From contig NZ_CANLOZ010000004.1 in assembly GCF_947492965.1 (NCBI RefSeq), forward strand, positions 496,001 to 560,000: a DNA stretch of 64,000 nt, in the 5' to 3' direction. Shown here piece after piece: positions 17,242-26,893 of the stretch. The stretch is from an uncultured Aquimarina sp. (GTDB lineage: Bacteria; Bacteroidota; Bacteroidia; Flavobacteriales; Flavobacteriaceae). A model generated the notes under the pieces. It was given only the letters and a program-made list of their open reading frames with translations, ran no database searches and had not been told where the DNA came from. The position numbers and the translations under genes are program-made. The stretch's first letter is position 1. Each line of letters starts with the position of its first letter.

Positions 17242-20200
17242 ATGTTTACAACGGCAACTAGAAATACTACCAGCGCTAAATCTAGCAATACTTCTCTTTT
17301 CCAAAAGGATAAGGCGAATAATGCTTTTATTCAACCAAAGTTGAATATTGGTAAGCCTGGTGATAAGTATGAAATAGAAGCAGATAGAGTTGCTGATACA
17401 GTTGTTGCTAAAGGGAATGATCAAAGTAGTTCTTTTTTTAGTCCAGTTCCGCAAGTACAAAAACAACAAGAAGAGGATGTTCAAAAACAAGAACTGACTA
17501 ATAATGATTTTCAACAGAAACCTTTAGGGGATACCATAACTCATTTGGTTCAACGACAATCAGAAGAAGAAATCCAAAGCAGAGAACTGCCAGAAAATCA
17601 GATACAGCCGAAAGTAGAAAGTACCAGTGCCGTAACAGAACTTCAGAAACAGGAAGAGGAGATTCAGGAAAAAGAGGAGGAAGAAGAAGATGTACAATTG
17701 GTACAGCTGAAATCCCAAGCTGCATCAGTAACAGATAGCTCAATAGAATCTCGATTACATAGCTCCAAAGGAAGTGGGGCACCATTGCCAAAAGATACCA
17801 AGACCCAAATGGAGTCAGGTTTTGGTAGAGATTTCAGTAATGTACGAGTGCATACTGATTCGAATGCAAAACAAATGAGTCAGGATTTGGGAGCGCAAGC
17901 TTTTACACATGGTAATGATATTTATTTCAATGAAGGTAAATTTGATACTTCTTCCAATTCTGGAAAGCATTTACTTGCGCACGAATTGACGCATACGGTA
18001 CAACAAGGAGCATCTACGGTTAGAAAAAAAACAGTAGAAGTAACATCTGCTCCCAAAATGGTTCAAGGATCATTCTTAGATTGGATACCAGATTGGATAC
18101 TTGATAATGCACGCAACCTACCTGGTTATTTGTTGTTTACGGTAATTATACAATACGACCCTTTACGAGGAGAGCGAGTAGAACCCACTCCGACAAACCT
18201 ATTAAGAGGTTTAATAGGTTTAGTACCATTTGGAGTAGCAATTTTCGATAAACTACAGGAGTATTCAATTCTTCAGAGAGTTTTTGATTGGGTGACAGGA
18301 AAGTTAAGTGAATTAAACCTCACTACACGAGCACTTTTAGATCTGGTAGAGGAAACTTGGGAGAATAATTCTGCAACTTCATTTATTGGTGCATTACGAG
18401 AAGAATTTAATGATCTAGTGGATAGGGTCACCACATTTGCTAGTTCGCTAGTCGATCAAATTATTGATTGGATTAAAGAAGCTTTGATTGATGTGGCTGA
18501 ACCTATTTTAGCAGAAAACCAAGCTTGGTCTCTGATAAAAAAGATTATTCATTATGATCCATTACGAGATGAAGAGGTAACCGCAACTACTGTAGAAATT
18601 TTAGAAGACTTTCTAATGCTCATTGGTAAGGAAACGGAGCTAGAGCAAATGCGAGAGCGAGGCACCTTACAAGAAACTGCCGATTGGTTAGATACGCAGG
18701 TAGGAACTTTTATGTCTTTGTTAGGAGAGTTAAGAGGATTGATCAATGCTGCTTGGGAGGCTATTCGTCCTGCAAACCTGACAGAGATTTCGGCAAACCT
18801 TACTGCTTTATCAGGAAGAGTTACAGGATTCTTGGAAAAAGTATGGGCATTCGCATCTACAGTAGCAATCGAAGTATTAAAGCTTATTAAGAAAGCATTG
18901 TTGAGTTGGCTTTCTTCTGTAGCCAATGAAACCAGAGGATTCTCATTGGTAAAAGTTATTATTGGGAAGGATCCTTTTACTGATGAACATGTTCCTAGAA
19001 CAGTTCCAAACCTTATCCGTGGTTTTATGAGTTTGATGGAAGGAGGCGAGGCACAGTACGCTCAGATGGAAGAAACAGGAGCTATTGCAAGAATTGTCGG
19101 AGAAATCCAAGCAGCAGTAGATACCCTAAACATGACTCCACAATATATCGTTCAACTATTTACGGATCTTTGGAATTCTTTTACAATCGATGATCTGTTA
19201 AATCCTATAGATGCGTTTGTTAGGATTATAGAACGATTCGGAGAACCTATAGGTAGATTGATTGCCTTTGTGGCAGAGATCGTCCGAATTGTAATCGTAG
19301 GGATTTTGGAAATCATGAATTTCCCGTTCGATTTAATTGGAAATATCATTACCAGATCTTTACAAGCTATCGAAGATATTAAAAGAGACCCAATTGGATT
19401 CCTTAAGAATATATTGCGAGCGATTAAAGAAGGATTCGTAAAATTCTTTGATAACATCGTTACTCATTTGATCAATGGAGTAATGGGATGGTTAATGCGA
19501 GAATTAAGAGATGCTGGAATACCGGAATTGACAGATTTTTCATTACAAGGTGTCATTAGTTGGGTATTGGAGGTTTTAGGACTTTCTATGGAACGTATTT
19601 GGGAAAAACTAGCTGAACATCCACGTATCGGACCAGAACGTGTAGCCCGAATACGTGGAGCGATTAATACACTGGAAGGAATTTGGACCTTTATTAAAGA
19701 TGTACAAGAACGCGGAATCGCAGCAATTTGGGATAAGATTCAGGAACAGTTGAGTAATCTGTGGAACGTAGTAATTGATGCCGTGAAAAACTTTGTGATG
19801 ACCAGAATCATCACTCAGGTCACTACCAGATTATTAAGTATGCTGGATCCAACAGGAATTATGGCAGTGGTAAACGGAGCTATTGCATTTTTTAACGCAG
19901 TGCAAAGTTTTATTCAGTATTTAAGAGAAATGCTAGAGGTGATCAATTCTTTTGTCAATGGAGTGGCAGATATCGCACGAGGAAATGTAGCTACAGCTGC
20001 AGATTATTTGGAGCGTACTATGGGACAGTCCATGCCTGTAGTAATAGGATTTTTGGCAAATCAAGTTGGTTTGGGAGGTATAGGAGCTAGAATAGCAGAA
20101 ATCATAGGGTCGGTTAGAGCATTGATTGATCAAGCGTTAACCTGGCTGGTAAACAAAGCGGTTGATACAGGCATGGCCTTGTTGGATAGGGTGATGGGAA

Positions 20201-21102
20201 GACAAGGAGATGATGATTTAGCTTTGGTTAAACAAAATTTGCATCAAGAAGAAAGAGCTTATTTAACTAATGGTGCAATAAACAACGAAGAAGCGCAAAC
20301 AGTTGCTCAAAATGTAGCTAATAGGAATAGTAACTTAGTGAGTTCAATTGAGGTTATAGATGGTCAGGATACTTGGGATTATAATATAATTCAGAGAACA
20401 GAAGAAGAAGGACCTAGAAAAGAAGAAATTGTAATAGAAGAAGATGTTATATTGGAGGTCATATATGAAGGTGGAAGGATTCGACTAAATTTTATAGATC
20501 AAGAAACAACAGCTGTTATATCGCCTGAAGTTAGTGATAGAAGGTTATTACAAGTATTACAAGAACTGGAAATGGAAGATTATCAAGCAGGATTGTTTTA
20601 CAATGAGTTAAGATCCCGAAATATTATCAATACGGATAGTTTTAGACAATTACTTATTGCACATGCGAGACCATCTTCTGCTGGACAGGATCCTGTTACA
20701 TTTTTAACAAATAAACTTACGATGAATGAATCTACTGCAGCAGCATGGAGCAGTCCCCAAAGCAATACGATGAGAAACAGAGGTGTTAATTTAGGCACTG
20801 ATCAGGATGGAAACCAAAGAGAAACTCTTTCAAGATTTGCGCAAATTTTTTATGAAAAAGAGGTAGGAGATTGGCAAAGTAGACCTTTGGAACGCGATCA
20901 TGGACCGGGTGAGCCTCGAATTTTGGAATATATTTATCAAAAACAAGGTAATCCTCAAGTAATTTCTTTAGGTGTTGTGGAGCTTAATGATAATGGAGAA
21001 ATCGTACAAATTATTGAAGTTAATTCTAATAATATCCGTGGAGGTAGAAGTGGATTGATTCAATTATTAGAAAGAAAAGGTTGGAGAATGAATCTAAGTT
21101 AA
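17242..21102 (+). CDS. Large DUF4157 eCIS cargo protein with helical repeats and unknown C-terminal domain
   Basis: The 1286-residue protein shares the N-terminal FIQPKLNIGKPGDKYEIEA motif and acidic QEEEIQEKEEEEE tract with the first cargo. Its DUF4157 domain at about 170-255 has LLAHELTHTVQQ (first His at 247). Residues 270-990 are amphipathic helices that repeat a YDPLR-E-V unit three times: QYDPLRGERV, HYDPLRDEEV and GKDPFTDEHV. The last 280 or so residues change character, to charged and mixed strand/helix, and end RGGRSGLIQLLERKGWRMN. This is the expected place for a toxin domain. I cannot name its fold. The helical part may form a membrane-active or packing module. Confidence 0.7.
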   Translation: MFTTATRNTTSAKSSNTSLFQKDKANNAFIQPKLNIGKPGDKYEIEADRVADTVVAKGNDQSSSFFSPVPQVQKQQEEDVQKQELTNNDFQQKPLGDTITHLVQRQSEEEIQSRELPENQIQPKVESTSAVTELQKQEEEIQEKEEEEEDVQLVQLKSQAASVTDSSIESRLHSSKGSGAPLPKDTKTQMESGFGRDFSNVRVHTDSNAKQMSQDLGAQAFTHGNDIYFNEGKFDTSSNSGKHLLAHELTHTVQQGASTVRKKTVEVTSAPKMVQGSFLDWIPDWILDNARNLPGYLLFTVIIQYDPLRGERVEPTPTNLLRGLIGLVPFGVAIFDKLQEYSILQRVFDWVTGKLSELNLTTRALLDLVEETWENNSATSFIGALREEFNDLVDRVTTFASSLVDQIIDWIKEALIDVAEPILAENQAWSLIKKIIHYDPLRDEEVTATTVEILEDFLMLIGKETELEQMRERGTLQETADWLDTQVGTFMSLLGELRGLINAAWEAIRPANLTEISANLTALSGRVTGFLEKVWAFASTVAIEVLKLIKKALLSWLSSVANETRGFSLVKVIIGKDPFTDEHVPRTVPNLIRGFMSLMEGGEAQYAQMEETGAIARIVGEIQAAVDTLNMTPQYIVQLFTDLWNSFTIDDLLNPIDAFVRIIERFGEPIGRLIAFVAEIVRIVIVGILEIMNFPFDLIGNIITRSLQAIEDIKRDPIGFLKNILRAIKEGFVKFFDNIVTHLINGVMGWLMRELRDAGIPELTDFSLQGVISWVLEVLGLSMERIWEKLAEHPRIGPERVARIRGAINTLEGIWTFIKDVQERGIAAIWDKIQEQLSNLWNVVIDAVKNFVMTRIITQVTTRLLSMLDPTGIMAVVNGAIAFFNAVQSFIQYLREMLEVINSFVNGVADIARGNVATAADYLERTMGQSMPVVIGFLANQVGLGGIGARIAEIIGSVRALIDQALTWLVNKAVDTGMALLDRVMGRQGDDDLALVKQNLHQEERAYLTNGAINNEEAQTVAQNVANRNSNLVSSIEVIDGQDTWDYNIIQRTEEEGPRKEEIVIEEDVILEVIYEGGRIRLNFIDQETTAVISPEVSDRRLLQVLQELEMEDYQAGLFYNELRSRNIINTDSFRQLLIAHARPSSAGQDPVTFLTNKLTMNESTAAAWSSPQSNTMRNRGVNLGTDQDGNQRETLSRFAQIFYEKEVGDWQSRPLERDHGPGEPRILEYIYQKQGNPQVISLGVVELNDNGEIVQIIEVNSNNIRGGRSGLIQLLERKGWRMNLS

Positions 21103-21385
21103 TTGCTTTTGGATTAATAACACAGAATAATTACATATAAATCAATTGCTTTAAAAGCCAAAGTGTATGCAAGAGCAATAAGTGTTCTAGGCAATGATAA
21201 ATGTTCTGACAAAGAGTAACAACTTGTAGATAAAGGTTCTGGCATAAAGAGCACAGGCAAAAAACCCTTTAAAGATTAGTTTTTAACCCTATTTAAAATC
21301 AGTTAATTAAGAGTAAATTTAGAATCTAAATTACCAAGCCAAATCTGAATGTTTAAATCTCAATTATTCACTAAAGTGTGTTACA

Positions 21386-22204
21386 ATGAAAAAAACAGCA
21401 TATCAAAAAGAATTGGTTATTAAAACAACTCAGAAAAGAAGAGGAGTTGACAATAGTAGGAAAGAAGTAAGAAAGATTCAATCTTGGTTAACGCTGTTTT
21501 CTATTCCTAATCCAGGAAGTGGAACCGCTACAGAAATCGATGGAGATTTTGGCCCAGCAACAGAAAGAGCAGTGAAGAATTTCCAGAGATTCCATAATCT
21601 CGAAACTACTGGAATTGTAGACCAAGAATTGTTTAGCAAGTTGTGTTTTGGGTTAAAAGAAGCTTTTGAAAAACCATTACTAAGCACGAACCTACGAGAT
21701 TTAATGGTAGAAGTTGCAGAAAACCATCTACATCAACATCCTTTTGAGTTAACGATTAATGGAGAATCTAATAGTGGTCCTTGGGTACGTAGTTATATGG
21801 ATGGAAATGATGGTTCCTTATGGTTTTGGTGTATGGGATTTGCACAGGCAATTTTGGATCAGGCTGCAAGCGCTTTGGGCAAAAACTTTAAAACCTTAAT
21901 GCCATTAACATACAGTTGCGATACTGTGGGAAATACAGGATTGGAAAAAGACTTGTTATCCAGATATCAAAGGGTTCGACAGGATCCAATGATTATAAAG
22001 CCAGGAGATATTTTCTTAATTCAGAAATCGAGATTGGATTGGACGCATACTGGAGTGATCATTAATGTAGATAATGATGTAATTGAAACCATAGAAGGGA
22101 ATACAAATCATCAAGGTTCTAGGAATGGCGTTGCAGTAATGAAAAGAACAAGAAGCTTTAGAAGATCCAAAATAGATGTGTTTTCAATAGAACCTTTAGT
22201 GTAA
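21386..22204 (+). CDS. Peptidoglycan-binding/CHAP-type cell wall hydrolase in eCIS cluster
   Basis: This 272-residue protein has a PG_binding_1 domain at about residues 25-88 (FGPATERAVKNFQRFHNLET). A CHAP/NlpC-P60-like domain follows at about 125-265. The likely catalytic Cys149 sits in FWCMGFAQ and His221 in WTHTGVIIN, with EGNTN downstream as the usual polar third residue. No signal peptide is visible (the N-terminus is MKKTAYQKEL). It may therefore be carried by the particle or act during cell lysis, rather than be exported by Sec. It lies six bases before the ATPase gene, so it belongs to the cluster. Confidence 0.8.
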   Translation: MKKTAYQKELVIKTTQKRRGVDNSRKEVRKIQSWLTLFSIPNPGSGTATEIDGDFGPATERAVKNFQRFHNLETTGIVDQELFSKLCFGLKEAFEKPLLSTNLRDLMVEVAENHLHQHPFELTINGESNSGPWVRSYMDGNDGSLWFWCMGFAQAILDQAASALGKNFKTLMPLTYSCDTVGNTGLEKDLLSRYQRVRQDPMIIKPGDIFLIQKSRLDWTHTGVIINVDNDVIETIEGNTNHQGSRNGVAVMKRTRSFRRSKIDVFSIEPLV

Positions 22205-22209
22205 AAAAC

Positions 22210-23553
22210 ATGACAAAAACATTAATTCAAAACACTGCGCATTTCGATAGTAAGTTGTCCTACTTACGTGAAGTAATAGCATATCGTTTAAAAGATAGCT
22301 ATACTAATGAAGCTCCTGTTTTTCCTAGGTTTCACGAGATCATTTCAGATGATTCGTTATTTTCAGAGTTTGCCAGAGTTAAGCAATTGTCACAGGATGA
22401 GGTAATCACGTTGTTACTAGCAATTGTTCCTCACCTCATGCCTAATTTTTTTACGTCTATCATATCTGATTTTTTACCAAATGGAGGAGAATTACCAGAA
22501 TTTGGTGGAGTAAAAGGTAAAAACCATAGAGGTATCATCCCTACAGGAGAAACAGTACAGTTTATTTTAGGAGGTAATAATATTCAAAAGAGGATGGCAT
22601 TGACTGAAATGTTTCACGAAGATCATCTTTTTAAACAAGAAGGAGTTCTTTATTTAGATTCCATTCCAATGGGAGAACCCAGAATGAGCGGGCGTTTAAT
22701 TTTAGATGAAGAATATATAGCACTATTTACAACAGGAAGTATATTGAAACCTGCAATGAGCAGAGATTTTCCTGCCGAAAGAATAGAAACCCAATTAGAA
22801 TGGACGGATTTAGTTTTACAATCTAAAACTTTACAGCAAATAAAAGAGATTGAATCTTGGCTTAATTTTAATGAGATGGTGTTAAATGAATGGAATATGA
22901 AATCCAGAATTAAACCTGGTTATCGTATTTTGTTTTCGGGACCTCCAGGAACAGGAAAGACGCTTACAGCAACCTTGTTAGGAAAGTATACTGGATCAGA
23001 TGTATATCGTGTGGACCTTTCTATGATAGTCTCTAAATATATCGGAGAAACAGAAAAGAACTTATCCAAACTTTTTGATAAGGCTAAAAATAAATCTTGG
23101 ATTTTATTTTTTGATGAAGCGGATGCTATTTTCGGAAAAAGAACAAACGTTAGAGATGCTCATGACAAATATGCAAATCAAGAAGTATCCTATTTGTTAC
23201 AGAGGATCGAAGCGCATCCTGGACTGGTAATTCTAGCTACTAATTTCAAAAATAATATCGATACTGCGTTCACAAGGAGATTTCAATCTATTATAGAGTT
23301 TGAGAATCCATCTTATAGAGAGCGACTAGAATTGTGGAAGAATAACCTTCCTGATAAAGTATCATTAGCCAATGATGTTTCTCTCGAAGAGATTTCTAAA
23401 AAATATGCGCTTACAGGAGCAAACATTATGAATGTGATACAATATGTTTGTCTAAAGACGGCCGCATCAAAACATTCTGAAATTCTCTTAGAAACTATTT
23501 TAGAGGGTGTGAAAAAAGAATACTTAAAAGAAGGTAAAATGATCACTATATAA
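22210..23553 (+). CDS. AAA+ ATPase of eCIS cluster (Afp15-like)
   Basis: The 447-residue protein has a divergent N-terminal half and an AAA+ core. Walker A GPPGTGKT is at residues 244-251, Walker B LFFDEADAIFG at about 297-307, and sensor-1 ILATNFKNN and arginine finger TRRFQS follow. Afp15/PVC15-type ATPases are a defining part of eCIS clusters and are needed for assembly or cargo loading. Here it closes the cluster, six bases after the wall hydrolase. The single AAA module and cluster position separate it from ClpV of T6SS, which has two AAA domains. Confidence 0.9.
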   Translation: MTKTLIQNTAHFDSKLSYLREVIAYRLKDSYTNEAPVFPRFHEIISDDSLFSEFARVKQLSQDEVITLLLAIVPHLMPNFFTSIISDFLPNGGELPEFGGVKGKNHRGIIPTGETVQFILGGNNIQKRMALTEMFHEDHLFKQEGVLYLDSIPMGEPRMSGRLILDEEYIALFTTGSILKPAMSRDFPAERIETQLEWTDLVLQSKTLQQIKEIESWLNFNEMVLNEWNMKSRIKPGYRILFSGPPGTGKTLTATLLGKYTGSDVYRVDLSMIVSKYIGETEKNLSKLFDKAKNKSWILFFDEADAIFGKRTNVRDAHDKYANQEVSYLLQRIEAHPGLVILATNFKNNIDTAFTRRFQSIIEFENPSYRERLELWKNNLPDKVSLANDVSLEEISKKYALTGANIMNVIQYVCLKTAASKHSEILLETILEGVKKEYLKEGKMITI

Positions 23554-23704
23554 AGTGATTTTTAATAGTTTATGAACTATTTATTCATGTTATTAACAAT
23601 CCTATAGATTAAAAAGAGGAAATCAATATTTTTAAAAACAATCGTCTTTGGATACCAGAATATATTCCAATAGTCAGGGTATCAAGAATTAAAAATATTG
23701 GCAC

Positions 23705-24832
23705 ATGAATCGATTAATCGTAGTATTTTTTTCAATACTAATATTAGCTTGTAATCCCTCTGAATCTTCATCCGAAAAAACCGTAAAAGAACCTATAACG
23801 GTAGTATCGGATACTATTAAAGTAGTTGTTGAAAAACCTTTAGAATTAACCAAGAAACAGGCGATTTCCTTATTAGAATTACCTTTGGCTTGTATCAATA
23901 CGGAATATCCAAATAAATTAGGGCAAACCTTAGGCGGTAAGGAAGATATTGGAGAGCCTAGTGCATTACACCCAGCGTTTTATGGTTGTTTTGATTGGCA
24001 TTCTTCAGTGCATGGACATTGGTCCTTGGTGAAGTTGCTAAAATCCTTTCCTGATATCGAAAACGCTTCAGATATTAAAACAAAACTCTTAGCTAATATT
24101 TCTAAAAAGAATATTGAAGCAGAAGTTGTCTATTTTGAAGGGAAACACAATACTTCTTATGAACGAACATATGGCTGGGCATGGTTGCTAAAATTAGCAG
24201 AAGAAATTCATTCATGGGATGATCCTGTGGCTAAAGAATTAGAAACAAATTTACAACCGCTTACTGATCTTATTATCCAGCGATACATCGATTTTCTACC
24301 AAAACTAAAATACCCTATACGAGTAGGAGAGCATACGAATACTGCTTTCGGATTATCATTTGCCTACGATTATGCAGTTGCTTTGGATCATCAACTCTTA
24401 AAAGAAGCTATAACCAAAAGAGCAAAAGAGTTTTATACAAACGATATCTCTTGTCCGATAGTTTGGGAACCTAGTGGATATGATTTTTTGTCTCCTTGTT
24501 TAGAAGAGGTCGATATTATGAGAAAGATTTTATCCAAATCATCTTTTGATGCTTGGGTTCAAGATTTTATGCCGCAACTTAAAAACAAGGATTTTAATAT
24601 TTCAGTAGGAGAGGTTTCGGATAGAACAGATGGTAAACTTGTACACTTAGATGGACTTAATTTTAGTAGAGCATGGGTTTTGTATGGTTTAGCAAATCAA
24701 TATCCAGAGTATGAACATCTTGTGAATATTGCAAATAAGCATGTCAACTACTCATTGCCAAATCTTGTTGGAGATAGTTATGAAGGAGGTCATTGGCTAG
24801 GGTCTTTTGCCATCTATGCGCTTCAAAAATAG
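23705..24832 (+). CDS. DUF2891 family lipoprotein
   Basis: The 375-residue protein begins with a lipoprotein signal (FFSILILACNPSES, lipobox Cys17). It carries the DUF2891 signature HPAFYGCFDWHSSVHGHW at about residues 94-111, and a later GEHTNTAFGLSFAYDYA segment. The family looks like an alpha/alpha-toroid related to glycoside hydrolases, but its substrate is not known to me. It should face the periplasm or cell surface. It starts 151 bases after the eCIS ATPase and is probably not part of that cluster. Confidence 0.85.
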   Translation: MNRLIVVFFSILILACNPSESSSEKTVKEPITVVSDTIKVVVEKPLELTKKQAISLLELPLACINTEYPNKLGQTLGGKEDIGEPSALHPAFYGCFDWHSSVHGHWSLVKLLKSFPDIENASDIKTKLLANISKKNIEAEVVYFEGKHNTSYERTYGWAWLLKLAEEIHSWDDPVAKELETNLQPLTDLIIQRYIDFLPKLKYPIRVGEHTNTAFGLSFAYDYAVALDHQLLKEAITKRAKEFYTNDISCPIVWEPSGYDFLSPCLEEVDIMRKILSKSSFDAWVQDFMPQLKNKDFNISVGEVSDRTDGKLVHLDGLNFSRAWVLYGLANQYPEYEHLVNIANKHVNYSLPNLVGDSYEGGHWLGSFAIYALQK

Positions 24833-24914
24833 ACTAGTAACACAGCACTAAAAACATACATGAATGTTCTCAGCGAATGTTCATTGTCCTACTAACATTC
24901 TAATATATAATTAT

Positions 24915-26135
24915 ATGATCAAATGGCTTCCTAAAATAGGTCCAGGTACCTTAGTAACTGCAGCATTTATTGGTCCTGGTACCGTTACGGTCTGCACAAT
25001 GGCTGGAGTACAATTTGGATTTACCTTGCTTTGGGCTTTGGTATTATCGATTGTAGCTTGTGTCGTTTTACAAGAAATGTCTGCGCGATTAGGACTGGTA
25101 ACACAACAAGGATTGAGTGAAGTAGTAAAGTCTCAGTTTGCAAATAAAGCTATTCGTTGGATACTTATTGCATTGATGCTATCCGCAATCTTTATAGGAA
25201 ATGCGGCTTATGAAGCAGGAAACATTAGTGGAGGTGTCCTTGGAGTATCTACGATCATAGGATCTCCTACCATACAAATTGGGAGTATACCGCTTAACTA
25301 TGTAAGTATCCTGATCGGAATTATAGCTTTTTTACTGCTGTATATAGGAAATTATAAGATTTTAGAGCGAAGTCTTATCGTTTTAGTACTGTTCATGAGT
25401 CTTGCATTCATTATCGCAGCAATGGTAACAAAACCAGACATATCTCTTTTGGTAAAAGGGTTTATCCCTGATCTCTCTTCCGATAAGATCCTTACCATAG
25501 TTGGATTAATAGGTACTACTGTGGTTCCTTATAATCTGTTTTTACATGCTTCTATTGTGAGTGAAAAATGGAAGTCAAAGGATGACTTACCAGCAGTACG
25601 AAGGGATACCGTAGTAGCAATAGTACTTGGAGGATTGGTTTCGATGGCAATCATTGTGGCAGGAGCAGCGATCCAGCAGTCAGAAATAAATAATGCAGCT
25701 GATCTGGCAAAAGGGTTAGAACCTGTTTTTGGGTCAATGGCAAAATATGTCCTATCGCTTGGGTTATTTGCAGCAGGAATTACATCTGCAATCACAGCTC
25801 CTTTAGCAGCAGCGTATGTGGTGAAAGGATGTCTTGGATGGGAGGATGGATTGAAGAGTAAACGCTTTAGAATGGTCTGGATGTTTATCCTTTTTTTAGG
25901 GGTTTTATTTTCATCTTTTGGTATCAAATCTATTGTCATTATTCAGTTTGCTCAAGTGGCAAATGGAGTCTTACTACCTATCGTAGCGATCTTTCTTTTA
26001 TGGGTAATGAATCAGAAAAAAATATTGGGGAATTTTACGAATTCTAAATTGCAAAATGTATTAGGGTTTTTGATAGTGTTTGTAACATGCTTTTTAGGGT
26101 TTAGAGGTATTTGGAAAGTGTTGATAATTTTGTAG
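24915..26135 (+). CDS. NRAMP-family transporter lacking canonical metal ligands, linked to pxpABC
   Basis: This roughly 406-residue protein has about 11 membrane segments and the NRAMP fold (IGPGTLVTAAFIGPGTV at the start). I chose the ATG at 24915 because an in-frame start at 24864 adds a non-conserved tail. True Mn/Fe NRAMPs have DPGN in TM1 and MPH in TM6. Here TM1 reads GPGT (residues 20-23) and TM6 reads VPY (204-206), so all four ligand positions are changed. The next genes encode 5-oxoprolinase. B. subtilis has a comparable YcsG beside ycsF/kipI/kipA. I infer transport of an organic substrate, perhaps 5-oxoproline, rather than a divalent metal. Confidence 0.8.
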   Translation: MIKWLPKIGPGTLVTAAFIGPGTVTVCTMAGVQFGFTLLWALVLSIVACVVLQEMSARLGLVTQQGLSEVVKSQFANKAIRWILIALMLSAIFIGNAAYEAGNISGGVLGVSTIIGSPTIQIGSIPLNYVSILIGIIAFLLLYIGNYKILERSLIVLVLFMSLAFIIAAMVTKPDISLLVKGFIPDLSSDKILTIVGLIGTTVVPYNLFLHASIVSEKWKSKDDLPAVRRDTVVAIVLGGLVSMAIIVAGAAIQQSEINNAADLAKGLEPVFGSMAKYVLSLGLFAAGITSAITAPLAAAYVVKGCLGWEDGLKSKRFRMVWMFILFLGVLFSSFGIKSIVIIQFAQVANGVLLPIVAIFLLWVMNQKKILGNFTNSKLQNVLGFLIVFVTCFLGFRGIWKVLIIL

Positions 26136-26161
26136 GAAATAATTTTATAAAATGTAAGAAT

Positions 26162-26893
26162 TTGAAAAAAGTTTTATTGAATGCAGATGTTGGAGAAGGG
26201 GCTGGGTATGATGATCAAATTATGCCATTTATTTCGTGGTGTAATGTTGCTTGCGGTGTACATGCAGGTGATGACGAAGAGATAAAAAAAACGATCAATT
26301 TAGCTATGCAGAATGATGTTAAAATTGGAGCACATCCATCATATCCTGATCGAGAAAATTTCGGAAGGGTGTCTATGGAATTTTCTCATAATGATTTAGT
26401 GAAAACACTAACTGATCAAATTTTGAAAGTTAAAAAATTTACCGAAGAAGCAGGCGCGAAATTACATCATGTAAAACCACATGGAGCATTGTATAATGAT
26501 GCTGTGAAAAATAAAGGTGTTGCTAGGGCTATTGTTGACTCGATTAAAAATATAGACAAAAGTTTATTAATAATATCGCCGAAAGATTCAGTTATTTCTT
26601 ATTTTTACAAAGATGATTTTGAGATAAAACATGAAGTTTTTGCAGATAGGAATTATAATGATGATTTAACATTGGTGTCGAGATCCGAAGTTGGTTCGGT
26701 GATCGAAAATCCTGAAAAAGTTTTTAATCATGTTTGGAAAATGATTTCTGAAGAAAAAGTAAAAACAATCGGAGGAGAAGAAGTGGATGTTTTTTTTGAT
26801 ACAATTTGTGTGCATGGTGATAATCCAAAATCTGTTGAAATTTTGAAGTATATATATAAGGAGTTGACAGCTGAAAATTACGTGCTAAAATGA
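26162..26893 (+). CDS. pxpA: 5-oxoprolinase subunit A (LamB/YcsF family)
   Basis: PxpA works with PxpB and PxpC to cleave 5-oxo-L-proline to glutamate using ATP. The LNADVGEGAGYDD N-terminus, ISWCNVACGVHAGD, KIGAHPSYPDRENFGR and HVKPHGALYN motifs are those of the LamB/YcsF family. Homologues begin with M-K-x-x-L-N-x-D. The best start is therefore the TTG at 26162 (LKKVLLNADVGEG, 243 residues). A TTG at 26111 would overlap the transporter and add an unconserved tail. The stop overlaps the pxpB start (ATGA-type coupling). Confidence 0.92.
   Translation: MKKVLLNADVGEGAGYDDQIMPFISWCNVACGVHAGDDEEIKKTINLAMQNDVKIGAHPSYPDRENFGRVSMEFSHNDLVKTLTDQILKVKKFTEEAGAKLHHVKPHGALYNDAVKNKGVARAIVDSIKNIDKSLLIISPKDSVISYFYKDDFEIKHEVFADRNYNDDLTLVSRSEVGSVIENPEKVFNHVWKMISEEKVKTIGGEEVDVFFDTICVHGDNPKSVEILKYIYKELTAENYVLK

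Noticed and set aside
1..23553. The tail-like cluster as a prophage
   Set aside because: No capsid, terminase, integrase or replication genes are seen in the window, while a DUF4157 cargo, CIS tape measure and Afp15-like ATPase are present, which is the eCIS pattern.
1..23553. The same cluster as a type VI secretion system
   Set aside because: No TssJ/L/M membrane complex or two-domain ClpV is seen; the single AAA ATPase and DUF4157 cargo fit eCIS.
24915..26135. Manganese/iron transporter MntH
   Set aside because: The four metal-ligand positions are replaced and the gene neighbours 5-oxoprolinase genes.
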